Part shown: piece after piece, positions 48,216 to 59,093 of the stretch
Numbering within the stretch: position 1 is the first letter of the stretch
Layout: each line of letters opens with the position of its first letter
Assembly: GCF_963662255.1 (NCBI RefSeq)
Contig: NC_085060.1
Coordinates: 9,053,630 to 9,117,629 of the forward strand
Reading direction: 5' to 3'
Source of the DNA: Cinclus cinclus
Lineage: Eukaryota; Chordata; Aves; Passeriformes; Cinclidae
Length of the DNA: 64,000 nt
Program-made: the position numbers and the translations under genes
Notes under the pieces: generated by a model
Seen by the model: the letters and a program-made list of their open reading frames with translations, nothing else
Told to the model about the DNA's origin: nothing
Databases searched by the model: none

Positions 48216-51200
48216 TAAGTATTAGGAACACGAGAAAAAGTGGTCTTGAGCAGAAGAACATTTCCTCACTTATCAAGCACAGCCTCCAGCACTCAGCCTG
48301 CAGCAGGTGAATATAATTCATTAGCTTCCATGCAGCCTCTTTGTACCTCATTTTGACTTAAGTCAAAGGAAGGCAGAGTGGAGAGAAAAATGAAAGCAAG
48401 GCCATTGCTGCAAGCCTGACTGGCACAAGGGTCAGCACTGTGCACTCAAGGCTCCTCCTTGGAGGCCCTGTACATGTCCCTGTTCATCCCATCCCAAGCT
48501 CTCTGTACCATACAGAATTGCCTGCATAAGCAGCTGTTGTGCTTCCTGCTTCCAGTCTTGCCTCAGTGAAAAACCAACTGCATGAAGTATTGTCCCACGA
48601 CTACCTGACCAAACCACCAGGCTTTTTCCCCTTCAAACCCTCCCAGAAACTTTATTCCAGGGTAATATTGTCCAGCTCTGAGCACATTGCCAGGATTTAA
48701 TAATAAGAAGCTTTATGCAGAACATCAAGCCCTTGAAATAACCAGGTTACAGCACACCAGAGTGTCACCCGAGATAAAAAATGGCCAACTGTCAGCTACA
48801 TGGCAGAGACTGTATTTTCCACAGTTTGCAGCTAACTCTACTTGATTCTTCTGCCCAAATCTATCTGCGTCTGACCTTCTGCAGCTCATGTTCTCTGGAA
48901 ACAGGATTTTCTTTGTAAGCAGTTGCTTGCACCTTATTTAGGAGGAAGGAAACATGGATTCAGTAACTTTTTGGGATCTGGACTTGATGAGTTGATAAAT
49001 CAAGTAAAGAGAAGAGACAAAAATCACTTTTTCATTAACATGCTTTTTTGGATTTTGGTCCACAATGGTGAAGGAGGGGCATTCACTCTGTAGATATGAA
49101 CTGCAAATAAAATCTTAAGTCACCCACTTTGAAGGTCAGTGAGTCCTCTATAAGCTCAACCCATAAAAAACTGTACTTGAGGGATGTGCAATGGCATAAT
49201 GTGTAACTCTGGCTTGCCACTGATGAGTTGGAACTGAAGAGCTCTTGTAAAGCTGCATGGGTGATCCCTGAAAAACTCTCCTTGACAAGAAAGAATACAA
49301 ATTTAAACAAATAAAACATACACTGCAGGATAGAGACAACATGAGACTTGGGGCAGCTCCTTCGCCAAAGCAAGAGACTAAATAGGAGGCACTGGTGGTT
49401 TCACAACACAGTCTAGAATCCCATGAGGTGATGTGTTATCTGGCAGCCAGGACAATGAGAGGGAAGACAGCCTCCCCAGAGGCTGGTAGGCTGTTAACTT
49501 TGGTGTGTAAGCTGCACTCACGTGGGGAGTCTCAGAGACTTCTGTGGACTTTGAATATGGATTCCCTGCAGTGGACAAAGTTGATGGATAAACTTACTGA
49601 TAGTTATCTCCCAGAAGTTGTTTTTAAGTAAAGAAGTGCCCAGAATTATTTGAGTAAATGTTTCTAGTGGGAGGTAAATTCAATTTTCTGTAGTTCAAAA
49701 TATTATGCAGACTCCCATCTGCTTTCTTGAAATGGAAAAAAATAGTTCCATATTATTAATCTATTCACAGTACCACTCAGTTGTTCTCTTCGATTGATGA
49801 CAAGTGTTTTTGGCATTAATATCCTAGTTCTTATATTCTGTTAATGTTGTGGGTAAGTATTTGTAGAAAACAAAACAAAAGTCTAGTTGAGAACAGATGC
49901 CCTAATTCTAATGGAAGAATTTCACACCAACTCCTTAAAGGCCTCTTCTGAACCCATATGAACTCCTACATTATGTTTTGCAGTTTCTCCCTCTCCCTGG
50001 AACACTGTGCATCAGAGACACAAGTTTTTAAATACCATGTCAGGCTTCCTTTCCCTCTACCTGGTTGTCACCACCCCTCACAGTCTGTGATGATCTTTAT
50101 TTAGCCATGGATATTAGCATTGTTCAATAGCCCAGCCAAGAGAAATGATTTAACTTTTATACAATGGAAAAGCAGTACAGGAGATGCATCACTAAGCTGC
50201 CAGATATGAAGCTTACATTTCAACAGAGATAGTAAAAATTCATTTCAGCTCTCTAGGCACAGAGTCACACTAACATTAACCTGGCAGTGGCAAAGTCTCT
50301 CAAGGGCCCATCCAGCTTCCACTGGAATCAGTAACAAAGTCATAGTGGCTGCAGGGCCAACCCTCCATCTGCCTGCTGATTATTATGGCAATAAACTGCA
50401 TTTATAGAAATCCATATCCTTACAAATTAAAAGACAATCCAACAGGAAGTCTCCTTTCATTGTGGCTCCGTAGCCAGGGCATTTTCTAGCACCTGTTAAA
50501 TTCAGTGTATTCTGCTGAAGAAGAGAATTAATGAAGCACTGTTTTAACAAGTCTTCAAAAGTTTGGCTTATTTCCTTCCTCCTAAGTTCCTATGTGCTAT
50601 AGTTTATGAAGTCAGAATCCTCTGTCTGCATATTTTCTACAAGAATATTGCACTATAACTTCATTTAAAAGTCATACTCAATAGCACTTTTCCTTTTGTA
50701 AGTCAGGTTGGAAATACCTGTCTCCTGTCTGGCCCTAAGTCCTCTGTTCTCATGGCACTGTGTGGAAAGTCCCTCTGTGCAAACAGTGCTCCTTGTAATT
50801 TTCTAAATAGCAACCTTTTTGAAAGGCCTTTAAAAATGCCCCAAACACAATTTCAGGAACTGGCCAACACCAGTATTTCAGATCCACCCTGTGCTTCAGT
50901 CTGGTTAAAATCTCCATGGGACATTTCCTAAGGGGACTGGTTTTCCCCTGTGACATTTGGCAACATTTCACCTTTCACCAGTTACATCACCTGTGGATGC
51001 AGTGAAATAAAAATCCAACTGCCTGCTGTCAGGTGACCTTGAAAAAGTCTGTCCACTCTTTCACAAAGCCCTGAGAAAGGGAAACCAGTATCTGTGTTAG
51101 AGTGTTTTTAAGCATAAATGATCACCCAAGAACGTGCAGTTGTGTGTTTTTGAAAGCAAGGTGTTCACTAGTTATGTGTAAATGAAACTTCACATTTTGA

Positions 51201-53389
51201 CATCTTACTCAGCATATGGTAATTACATTGAGTACATAACACAAATATTAAACTGAGCTTGATGACTATATTGGGGTACTAAGCAGTGGTTGTAGCTCAA
51301 TGAATAGATGTGTTTACTATAGCTCAACTTTCTTTGTGCAAGAAGACATGGGGAAATCCTAATAAAGAGGCAACTGGTAAATGTTCAATATGTTTTATAC
51401 TTTACTCCCTCATTTAGAGAACAAAGAGGTGCCTGTTTCACAACTGGCTTGGACAAAAGCAGGGCATGGAAATCTGTAATCTGCATTTTCTGAATAGTCA
51501 AGATTCACGAAGATGATTTCATGTCTTCTGTTGTTTTATGTTGGCATGCTAGCAGAAGGGGGAAATAAGTAATCCAACTTAAATTTTTTTCTGCTAAAAT
51601 CCAGAATCAGAATCAGAAATATTCCTAGCTCTGCTGTGTTTCTAATCCAGTGTGAAGCATTGCTCTAATCTAAAAACAGGACTACCACCACAGAGCGTAA
51701 AATTGAACTAATCTTTTAAATCAGTCTAAAATTACCACTCCTACCTCCAAGACACAGCCTAATAAACTGATGAATATGTAAGAGTTTCTGATACCCAATG
51801 AGAAATCCAACTGTATAAAAAGAATAAAAGGATGGTGGGAAGAGAGTCTGATTCTTCTCAGGAAGCTGCTTCTGCTAATGTGATGAGGAAACTCCCACTG
51901 TGAGCCACATCGCTTCCATCATGTGGGACTTTATGAGACCGTGTCATTTTATAGCTTTGGAAGAACACAGAAAAGTGAATTTTCCTGGCAGTTTTGACAA
52001 CAAAATGTGTTTAACCTTATGTTATAATGATCAGACTGACAGCCTTTCTGTAAATAATTCATATAAAAATTCATAACATAGGACTATGCAATTCGGATCC
52101 AGAGATGTGCACCTGTAACATTGCCAACACAGAGATCTAAGTACTCATTGCAGTCAATTTCACTGGGCAGTTCTAGCTAAATATGCCCTACATTTGTTTA
52201 AGTTTGAAAGAGAAGAGAATGATCTAATGCTGGTGTGCGCCTTAGCTATTAATAGTCTGTTAGGTAACTGTCACCTTTTGGCAAGTTTAATTTTTCTGAC
52301 ACTGGTGGAAGATAGTTAAACAGCAAAATATGAGCAAAATATGAGATGTGCTTTTACATTATACAAGACGCAGCACCTTCCATTAGTTCCTGGTTGTTAT
52401 ATGAATTTATTATTTTGTGCTCTTCTCACCTCCAGGCATGGGAATGTCTCATTTTTCCGGCCTGGAAAGGGTTTTTTTGTGCCTGAATGCATATCTGCTT
52501 TTGTCCTAAAATCAGAAGAAAACATTGGTATCTGAACCCGTGTTTTCTCCTGGTCCTGGTGGATGTGCCAGCATTGGCCAATAGTGTGAGGTTTCCCATT
52601 TGGAAAAACAACTTCCCCTTTTTCTGGCCCAGGTCTGAAGTGCAGGTCTGCCCTCATCTCAGTCTCTCTGCTCACCTCCTTTTTCACATAGCAGCTGTTT
52701 GCTTTTTCTTTCTCTGTTCAAGGCCTATTTGGATTAACTTCTGTTCTCCACCACTTGTACGCAAAAGCGTCCCTAAGGCCCTTGATTTCCTGAACCCTTC
52801 TAGCAATTTTCGGTGTGAGTATCTGTGTAGCAAATGTAGAAATTAGGACAGTTATGAGGTCACCTATCCCAAATTGGACAGCTGGAAGCTGCGTGGGGAA
52901 AGGCCACGGCAACACTCTCTGTCCAGGAACACAGAATAACAGGGTGCAAGGAATAGGCGCCTGTGCTCCGCTTACTGCTCGTGGCAGCCAAGCTCTGTGC
53001 CTGCCCCTGGCTCTGCTCTGTGGGGAGCTCCTCGCCCAACGCGCCCAGCAGCGCCAGCTTTCCTTGGACATCCTCAGCATCACCCCGCAGGGTTGCTCCT
53101 GGGGAGACAAGGGGAATTTGCAAGGGAAGCCCGGAGTTCCTCTGCCTGCGTGGCAGGGCTGAGGCAGCCAGGGCTGCCTGTGTTTGGGAGACAGGACACA
53201 ATCTCGTCTGAACACAGAAGGAAGGGATGCCTGTAGAGAAGAAAGGATGCCTGCTTGGAGAAGGCAGAGGATGAAGAAGGCACAGGAGAAGAACGAGGCA
53301 TGCTTGCCGGGTAGGAGTGAGGCATGCGCGGGACTGGGGATACACGCAGGGCACGGGGATGAACACATGCAGGACAAGAGCAACGAAGG
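48216..53389. other. Unassigned non-coding sequence left of CpG island 2
   Basis: No gene recognised. The stretch 49.6-52.3 kb is AT-rich, nearly devoid of open frames and looks single-copy, a setting where conserved regulatory elements often lie. Four 60-base lines (50041, 51661, 51721, 51841) total A72 C63 G37 T68, so C clearly exceeds G on the plus strand, opposite to the right side of the island. A purine-rich stretch with a repeated GGATGCCTG lies at 53220-53290. Confidence 0.5.
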
Positions 53390-53545
53390 TAGGGAACAGC
53401 GGGGCAAGGCACGGCAGAGCAGCCCGACGGCGGCGGCGATGAGGACGGGGCGTGCCCTAGCTGGAGGCTGAGCTCTGCCCTGCCCTGAGTGACTCGGCGG
53501 CCGCCCACTCGCAGCGCGGGGCACCGTGATGTGCGGGCGGGCGGC

Positions 53546-53602
53546 CCAATGGGGCCGGGGCGGCGGGGCCGGGGCGCGCCGAGCGCGGGCAGCGGGCGGG
53601 GC
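53546..53602 (+). promoter_or_regulatory. Core promoter elements: CCAAT box and GC box
   Basis: CCAAT at 53546-53550 and GGGCGGGGC (an SP1-type GC box) at 53594-53602 are 44 bases apart, with further GGGCGG and GGGGCGG copies between them. No TATA box is seen, as usual for CpG-island promoters. This layout places transcription starts at about 53610-53650, just before the donor at 53656. The sites are seen; their use is inferred. Confidence 0.5.
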
Positions 53603-53609
53603 TGGCGTG

Positions 53610-53656
53610 GCGGGACGGCTCGGAGCGGCGCGGCACGGCACGGAACGGAACGGGCG
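53610..53656 (+). other. Candidate non-coding first exon ending at a strong splice donor
   Basis: GGGCG|GTGAGT puts a near-consensus 5' splice site with the exon ending at 53656, a few tens of bases after the GC box. The exon would be short and untranslated (no ATG in it). Its sequence is a run of cggcacgg/cggaacgg units typical of a GC-rich 5' UTR. The left limit is assumed. An alternative is that the promoter starts further right and the exon includes the open frame to about 54048, whose last 17 codons after an ATG at 53995 look less compositionally biased. Confidence 0.4.
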
Positions 53657-55331
53657 GTGAGTGTTCCCGGGGCTCCTCCGGCGCGGCTACAACTCGCCGA
53701 AAGTTGCGGGCGCTCGCCTCGCCGCTGGACCTGCGCCAGCTCGTGCGGAGCATCCCGCCCGCGGCGGCGGCGCTGGCAGCGGCGGGGCACCGAGCGGCCC
53801 CGGGGACTCCGCCGGGCCCGGCCCGGCCCTCGCTGCCGGACCAGGCGCGTCCCCGGCGGGTCCCGGGGCAATGTGGCGGCGGGGCGGGCGCGGAGCCGGG
53901 GCGGGAGCGGAGCCCGGAGCGCGTCGGTGCGGGCGGGACGCGGGGACGTGTCCTCGGGGCGCGCTCCTGCCGCCGATCCCTGCTCCCCGCGGCGATGAAA
54001 AGGCACTTGTCTGAATCATCCCCCTGGAAAACTTCACCCCCGGGCTGAGCCGGGCGGGCCCGGCCCACGGGATGCGCTGCCCGCTGCCGGGGCTCGGCGC
54101 TGGGATGGAGCCCGGGCTGCGGCAGACTCGGGGCTTTGTGCGAGTTGGTAGGAGCAGAACCCGGCCGAGAGGCGGGGAGGTGCCGCTTCCCGCTGCGGGT
54201 TCCCGCAGAGCTGCAGTGAAGAGGGGTTCGGTTTGTATTTCGCTTTTATCTTTTGTGCAGGGCAGTATCCCTAAAGCAGAGTGTGAGGAGATGGGAACGA
54301 CTTCTCATCTGATTGAAGCGGGGTGAAATAAAGTGAAGTCGTGGGACAGCTGTGTGGGTTTATTTTTATACATCTCTAATTTGGACTGGGAGAGGAAGTG
54401 TCACCCTACTCCCCCTAACAATGGCTTCTTGTTGGGAGCCTGGGAAGTGAAAGAGAAGAGCGGGGAAATTTTCAGGACTTAAAACTTCAAACTTTCCTTT
54501 GCTGGGGCACCCTAAGGCTGGCTGGAAGTGTTGTAATGTATAACATCAAGTCCCAGTGCTCACAGAGTTAACAGCTCTCCAGGCATGACTGTGCTCCAGT
54601 TGTAAGTTTTTCTAAGTAGAAATAGTGGTGAAACGTGGATGGGAACCTACCTCCAGTAAATGCTTCCTTGGGACAGGCTGCATATGCCTGCTCAGTAGAA
54701 GCATCAGTGTCTTCAGGCAGGGCATCACTTGGACTCACTGATTTCTTTTCAGGAGAGCTGCTGGTATAGATCTGAGCAAATGCCGTTGAATCAGCCTTTG
54801 AGGTTGTTATTGCTGTTACACAATTCCATTGGAATGTGAGAGCTGGGCTTCCTGTTTTTTGGTCAATCTGTAGAAGCCACTATAAAAGATAATAGATATC
54901 TCAAGTAAATTGCTTTTGCATGACAACTTGGAGCCATTGTTCAGCCAGTAACACTTGTGACTTCTCCAGTGAGCCTGGTAACCTGAGAAGCAAAACTCCT
55001 TAATGCTGGGAGGCTTGTTCAGAGTAACTTTAAAGACAACAGCTGGAACCTGGATATAAAGAGGGAATAGTTACCGGGATCAGCATGTGCTAGTGCTGTG
55101 CATAATGATGTATAGAAATTCAATCTGTTTTGAAAAGAAATCTCGTGCAAAGAGGAGCTTTTGGTAGTTTGTGAGTGGAGAGCAGTGATTCAGGGGGATT
55201 AGTGGACACAAGGCAAGTCCCCTGAGTGCAATATTCTGCAGCTGATTCTGCCCTGGGGGTGTTTGATTGCCTTATGTAGGGTGTGTGCATACACAGAGAC
55301 TTAAAAGTCCTTATCTGTTTGTTGGCATCTA

Positions 55332-55356
55332 AATAAATCTTAAAAAAAAAAAAAAA
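55332..55356 (+). repeat. AATAAA followed by a 15-base A tract
   Basis: AATAAA at 55332-55337 is followed after four bases by fifteen A (55342-55356). This layout can be the 3' end of a retroposed cDNA, but the hexamer is unusually close to the A tract, and no retrocopy body or target duplication is recognised upstream. It is probably a simple A tract. Confidence 0.5.
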
Positions 55357-57867
55357 GAAATAATTTGTTAAATGAAACCTTTTCCAGGCGCTGTTGTTAT
55401 CATAGCCTGTTGATCTTGCCAACGGTTTAACAATTTGAGGATGTTGCTTGGTTGTAACCAAGCTCCTCTGAAGGAATTTTTTGCTTGTGAAAGGTGAATT
55501 ACTCATTCTTTGTCTGAGTTAAGAGATCATAATATGATTATTAAACTCAGTTACTCAGTGCTAGATATAAAGAATTGTGTTTAATCAGGGTCTTTGTTCT
55601 CTTATCAAAGTTAATTTGATGAAGTTTCCCCTCCTGTAAAATATGCAAACATCTCCCCAGATTAAGAATGCCCCTAACTCCAGAAACCCATTTACTGGTT
55701 TTGGCTAGATGAGCATTATAGTGGAAGGGGCTCTGATGACTTCATTAGGTATTTGGATACATGCAGTGGTAGCCCTTCCCCTGGGGCTCCCTTACTGACT
55801 TCTCTGCTCAGGGTTTCAATTGTTGTGAGATTAAGATGGTAAGTGAAGGAATTGCAGCCTTGTTAAATGAGTTCGTGCAGAATCCGCTCATGCGGGATCT
55901 TCTAGTAACTCTTTCCTGTGTTTACTTGGCTTTCTAGTGCAATGAATGGCTTTGAAGAAGTGGAAATACAACAGTTCTGACTTTAGGGAAGCAAAGGAGA
56001 GTGCTGCTCAGTGATTGATTGGGAGGGATGTTAGGGACAGTTAATTCAGGAGTTGTGCTTAAGCTGTGCTTAAGTGATCTGTGTGGCTTGTGAACCACTT
56101 TATCTGCACTTTTTGTGTAGTAAAACTGCAAGTGCTCCACTTGGAGCTTCAGTATGGCAGTTGCATTTTTGACAATGTATAACATAGTGCATCGGGAGAA
56201 GATAAGTACTTTTCTTTTACGTGATTGGCAGTGAGTTTAGGGAGGGTGTGCCCATCATAGGTACTGTAACCCACTTCCTTATCTAATGAGATGATGCGAT
56301 CAGTAGCTCATTTCACACCTGAGGTTGTCTTGGTAGTGATATTTTAAGTAGTGGTAATTTATTTGGTGACGTGTCCCAACACACAGATAATGTTCTTGGT
56401 AATCTATTTTACACAGCATTAAATAATAGATGGTGAAACAGAAAGGGGCAGTGTTTTCAGCAGAGACAAAGACCAAATAAGTTCTGCGTTGTATCAGTAT
56501 GAGGTATTTCTTGTTTGTGGTTGGGGTTTGTTAGGTTTTCTAAGTTATCATGTTTTGCATCTCTTTGCTTCATAGAACTGAGAGATGTGGATTGGAATTC
56601 TCTGGGGACTTTTGTCCCTCTTTAGATACAGGCCTGTTAGCTTGATTTTCTTGCACATGAATTGCCTGTGGCAGAGGAGGTGATGGAAAAGCAGCATCAA
56701 GCCTGCTTGTATTATTCCAGCACAGGTTTTGTACAGATCCATCAGCTCCCTGCAAAGGACAGTCCTGGCTCTCTAATGGTGTTCACAAGGGCAGCTCTTG
56801 ACCTGCTGCATCGGGAGGCAATTTAACCCTGTGCAGGGATATTGTGGTACTTCTGACCACAAAGAGTGTGGGAAGCAAAGGTGGGAAAGGAAGGATGGAG
56901 ATGCCAGCTGCTACAGTGTTGCTGTGCAGTTTGTAGGAGGTTGGACAGATGAAATTTATGGGGCTGCTGGTTGGTTTTTATCTGTGTACCACCAGGTAAC
57001 ACTAAGCAGCAAAAGAAACATGGTTTAGTTGCTGTTTTGTTCAGGCTTTGAATATTACTCTGCCTCCACATATATTAGAGCAGTAATTCAGCATAAAAAA
57101 CGGATTCTCATCTCTCCAGGCCAGCTGTTTAAACATGTGACTGACAAGCTATCAACCTGCCTGGTGCAATAACATATATTAATCTTTAACTTTCTTTTAA
57201 GTTTCTTGTCAAATTTGGAATAGCCGCGACATGATATGTTAATATTTATCAACCAATTTACTGGTTTTTGCATGCTCAGCACTTTTTGGACTAAATACTA
57301 GTGTGCATTTAGTAATCTGTGTATCTTCTTGGATGCTGAGCTCATGAAATAATTAGAGTTGCTGATTACATAAAAAAACCCGAACGTGAATCCAGAAACC
57401 CCTACCAGCAGATGTGTGAAAGGTAGATACTGAATTTTAAAAGTTTATCAAATAGCCTTAATGTATACACAAAGCAAAACATTCCTGAATATCTTTTCTT
57501 TCCAAGCATGTTGCAAAACTGAGACCAGCTCTTGTAATGAGGGTGATGCAAGTTTGAATTAAACCAGTATCTGTTGGGTTACTGTAACAAATGTCACAAC
57601 ATCACCTATCGGTGGCTCCCAAGCCTTTTGATAGGCATCTGTTGACATCTTTGCGCATACATTCCTATTGGCACTTTGGGAGTTGGATTATTGCACAAGC
57701 AGCAGTGGTTGTGTTTGTGGTGGGTAATGTCTTGGCAGAGCTCTGCCTGCAGTACTGCTGGTAGGGGAGGGCATGAAAGGACTGTTTCCCCTGTGACCCT
57801 CCCAGAGAGTTGCTCAGACTCTTACGCAGCATCAGCTGTTCCTTCTTGCACCATTAAAGCTTTTTTC

Positions 57868-57900
57868 TAACCCTTCTACTCTTGCTGCTGCAGGGTAAGT
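57868..57900 (+). promoter_or_regulatory. Near-abutting splice acceptor and donor (recursive-splice-like site)
   Basis: A pyrimidine tract (about 57861-57887, including CCCTTCTACTCTTGCTG) leads to CTGCAG at 57888-57893, then a single G, then GTAAGT at 57895-57900. The donor half is a perfect consensus. The strict recursive site has CAG directly joined to GTAAGT. Here one G intervenes, so it would act as a one-base exon or use AG|GGTAAG. It lies 4.2 kb inside the presumed first intron. Confidence 0.3.
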
Positions 57901-59052
57901 AGGTGGGAGGTGTGAAAGCTTGAGGTAATTGGGTAATGGACCAACATCTGGGCCCTGGGTGCTATGGCTGGGAGAAATAATGCTCAGGGGGCATCCTGGA
58001 GGTCCTCTGAGCAGCAGCAGCTCAGCTGACAGTGACTGGGCTGTTGTAATCACTTTCAGCCTGTGTGACTGCTGGTCATGAATGAACTACTGTTGTGTCC
58101 CCTGCTCTGTACACAGGGGTTTGGGTGTGCCTGTGGGTGTACTGTCTTTCTTGGATTTAGTGAATTAAAAATAGGTATCTCTGGTGTAGTCCATGCAGGG
58201 AGTAAATATGAGGTGGGTAGTGTTTAGACACAGCAGCATTAGCTCAGCTTCAGTCTTAGTAACTGCCTGCTTTGTGCTCTTCAATGTTGAAGTTATAGGT
58301 GATGGGTCAAGCCTGTCCTGTTCTTGCTAGTGTTTCCTGCCCTGGATATTCTTCCTGCTTCTAGGTCAAGTTTCTCTGAAGTGGAGTCTTGGATAGCACC
58401 TTTCGATGTGTTGTGAGATCCACTTGGAGCACTGCAGAATGGTCTGTGAAAAGTCTTCTGTTTTGTGCAAATACTTCCCAAGTGAAGGGCTGAAGGTGTA
58501 GATTTCCTCTGCTTTACCTGGGTGGCATTGCCACGCTGTGCCATCAGCATGGGGACAGGGGATCCTGGCTGTCAGAAATCCTCCTTCCTCATCCTGCTGT
58601 GCTGCAGCCCCCAGTCCACCCCATCTAATGGCACTGGCACACCTGGGGTGGGTGTGCTGTGACACGGGGGACGTGCTGCCTGGGGAGGGTGATGGAGGCC
58701 CACTCTTTTAACTGTTCATTGAAGAGATGATTTGATTGTAGCCAAAAAATGGGAGTTATATGTTTGTGGCTGCAGAGCCCAGTTGGGGCAGCAGGTGCTG
58801 TGTTTGAGACTTCAGGTGGTTGGTGTGTTCCTGTGTGATCTTGACAGCCATGTAAAGAGCAACCTCTACCAGCTAAACAAAGAAATGTGATTATTTGATG
58901 GAGTTGAAGACAGAAGTCCCCACCTAATAGGGCTGGAGTGTGGGGTGGGAGGAGAAAACATGCACATCTGTGCTCTGCTAGTGCCTTGCAGTTTGATCTG
59001 GTGGTGGTGACGGCGTTGGAGGTGATTGAGCTCTTCCCTGTGGTGGGCACAT

Positions 59053-59093
59053 CTGACATCAGTGCTGACCACGACTGACATCAGTGCTGACCA
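59053..59093. repeat. Two-copy 19-bp direct repeat
   Basis: CTGACATCAGTGCTGACCA at 59053-59071 is repeated exactly at 59075-59093, at a 22-bp period. It is a recent small tandem duplication in the presumed intron. Confidence 0.9.

Larger units (their letters stand above)
53390..54220. promoter_or_regulatory. CpG island 2, probable promoter
   Basis: More than 800 bases of very GC-rich sequence dense in CpG, the stronger of the two islands. It contains a CCAAT box and GC boxes in its left half and a strong plus-strand donor at 53656/53657. The absence of stop codons gives long overlapping open frames on both strands (up to 308 codons), which are composition artefacts. A housekeeping- or developmental-type promoter is the natural reading. 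The gene cannot be named from this window. Confidence 0.85.

Noticed and set aside
52718..54068. Long open frames of 203-308 codons on both strands in CpG island 2
   Set aside because: They overlap in antisense and in several frames. They consist of Ala/Arg/Pro/Gly-rich translation of stop-poor GC DNA, and none shows a domain that I know.
55120..55356. Retroposed processed pseudogene ending in AATAAA and poly(A)
   Set aside because: The hexamer is only four bases from the A run, no target duplication was found, and the upstream sequence matches no gene that I recognise.
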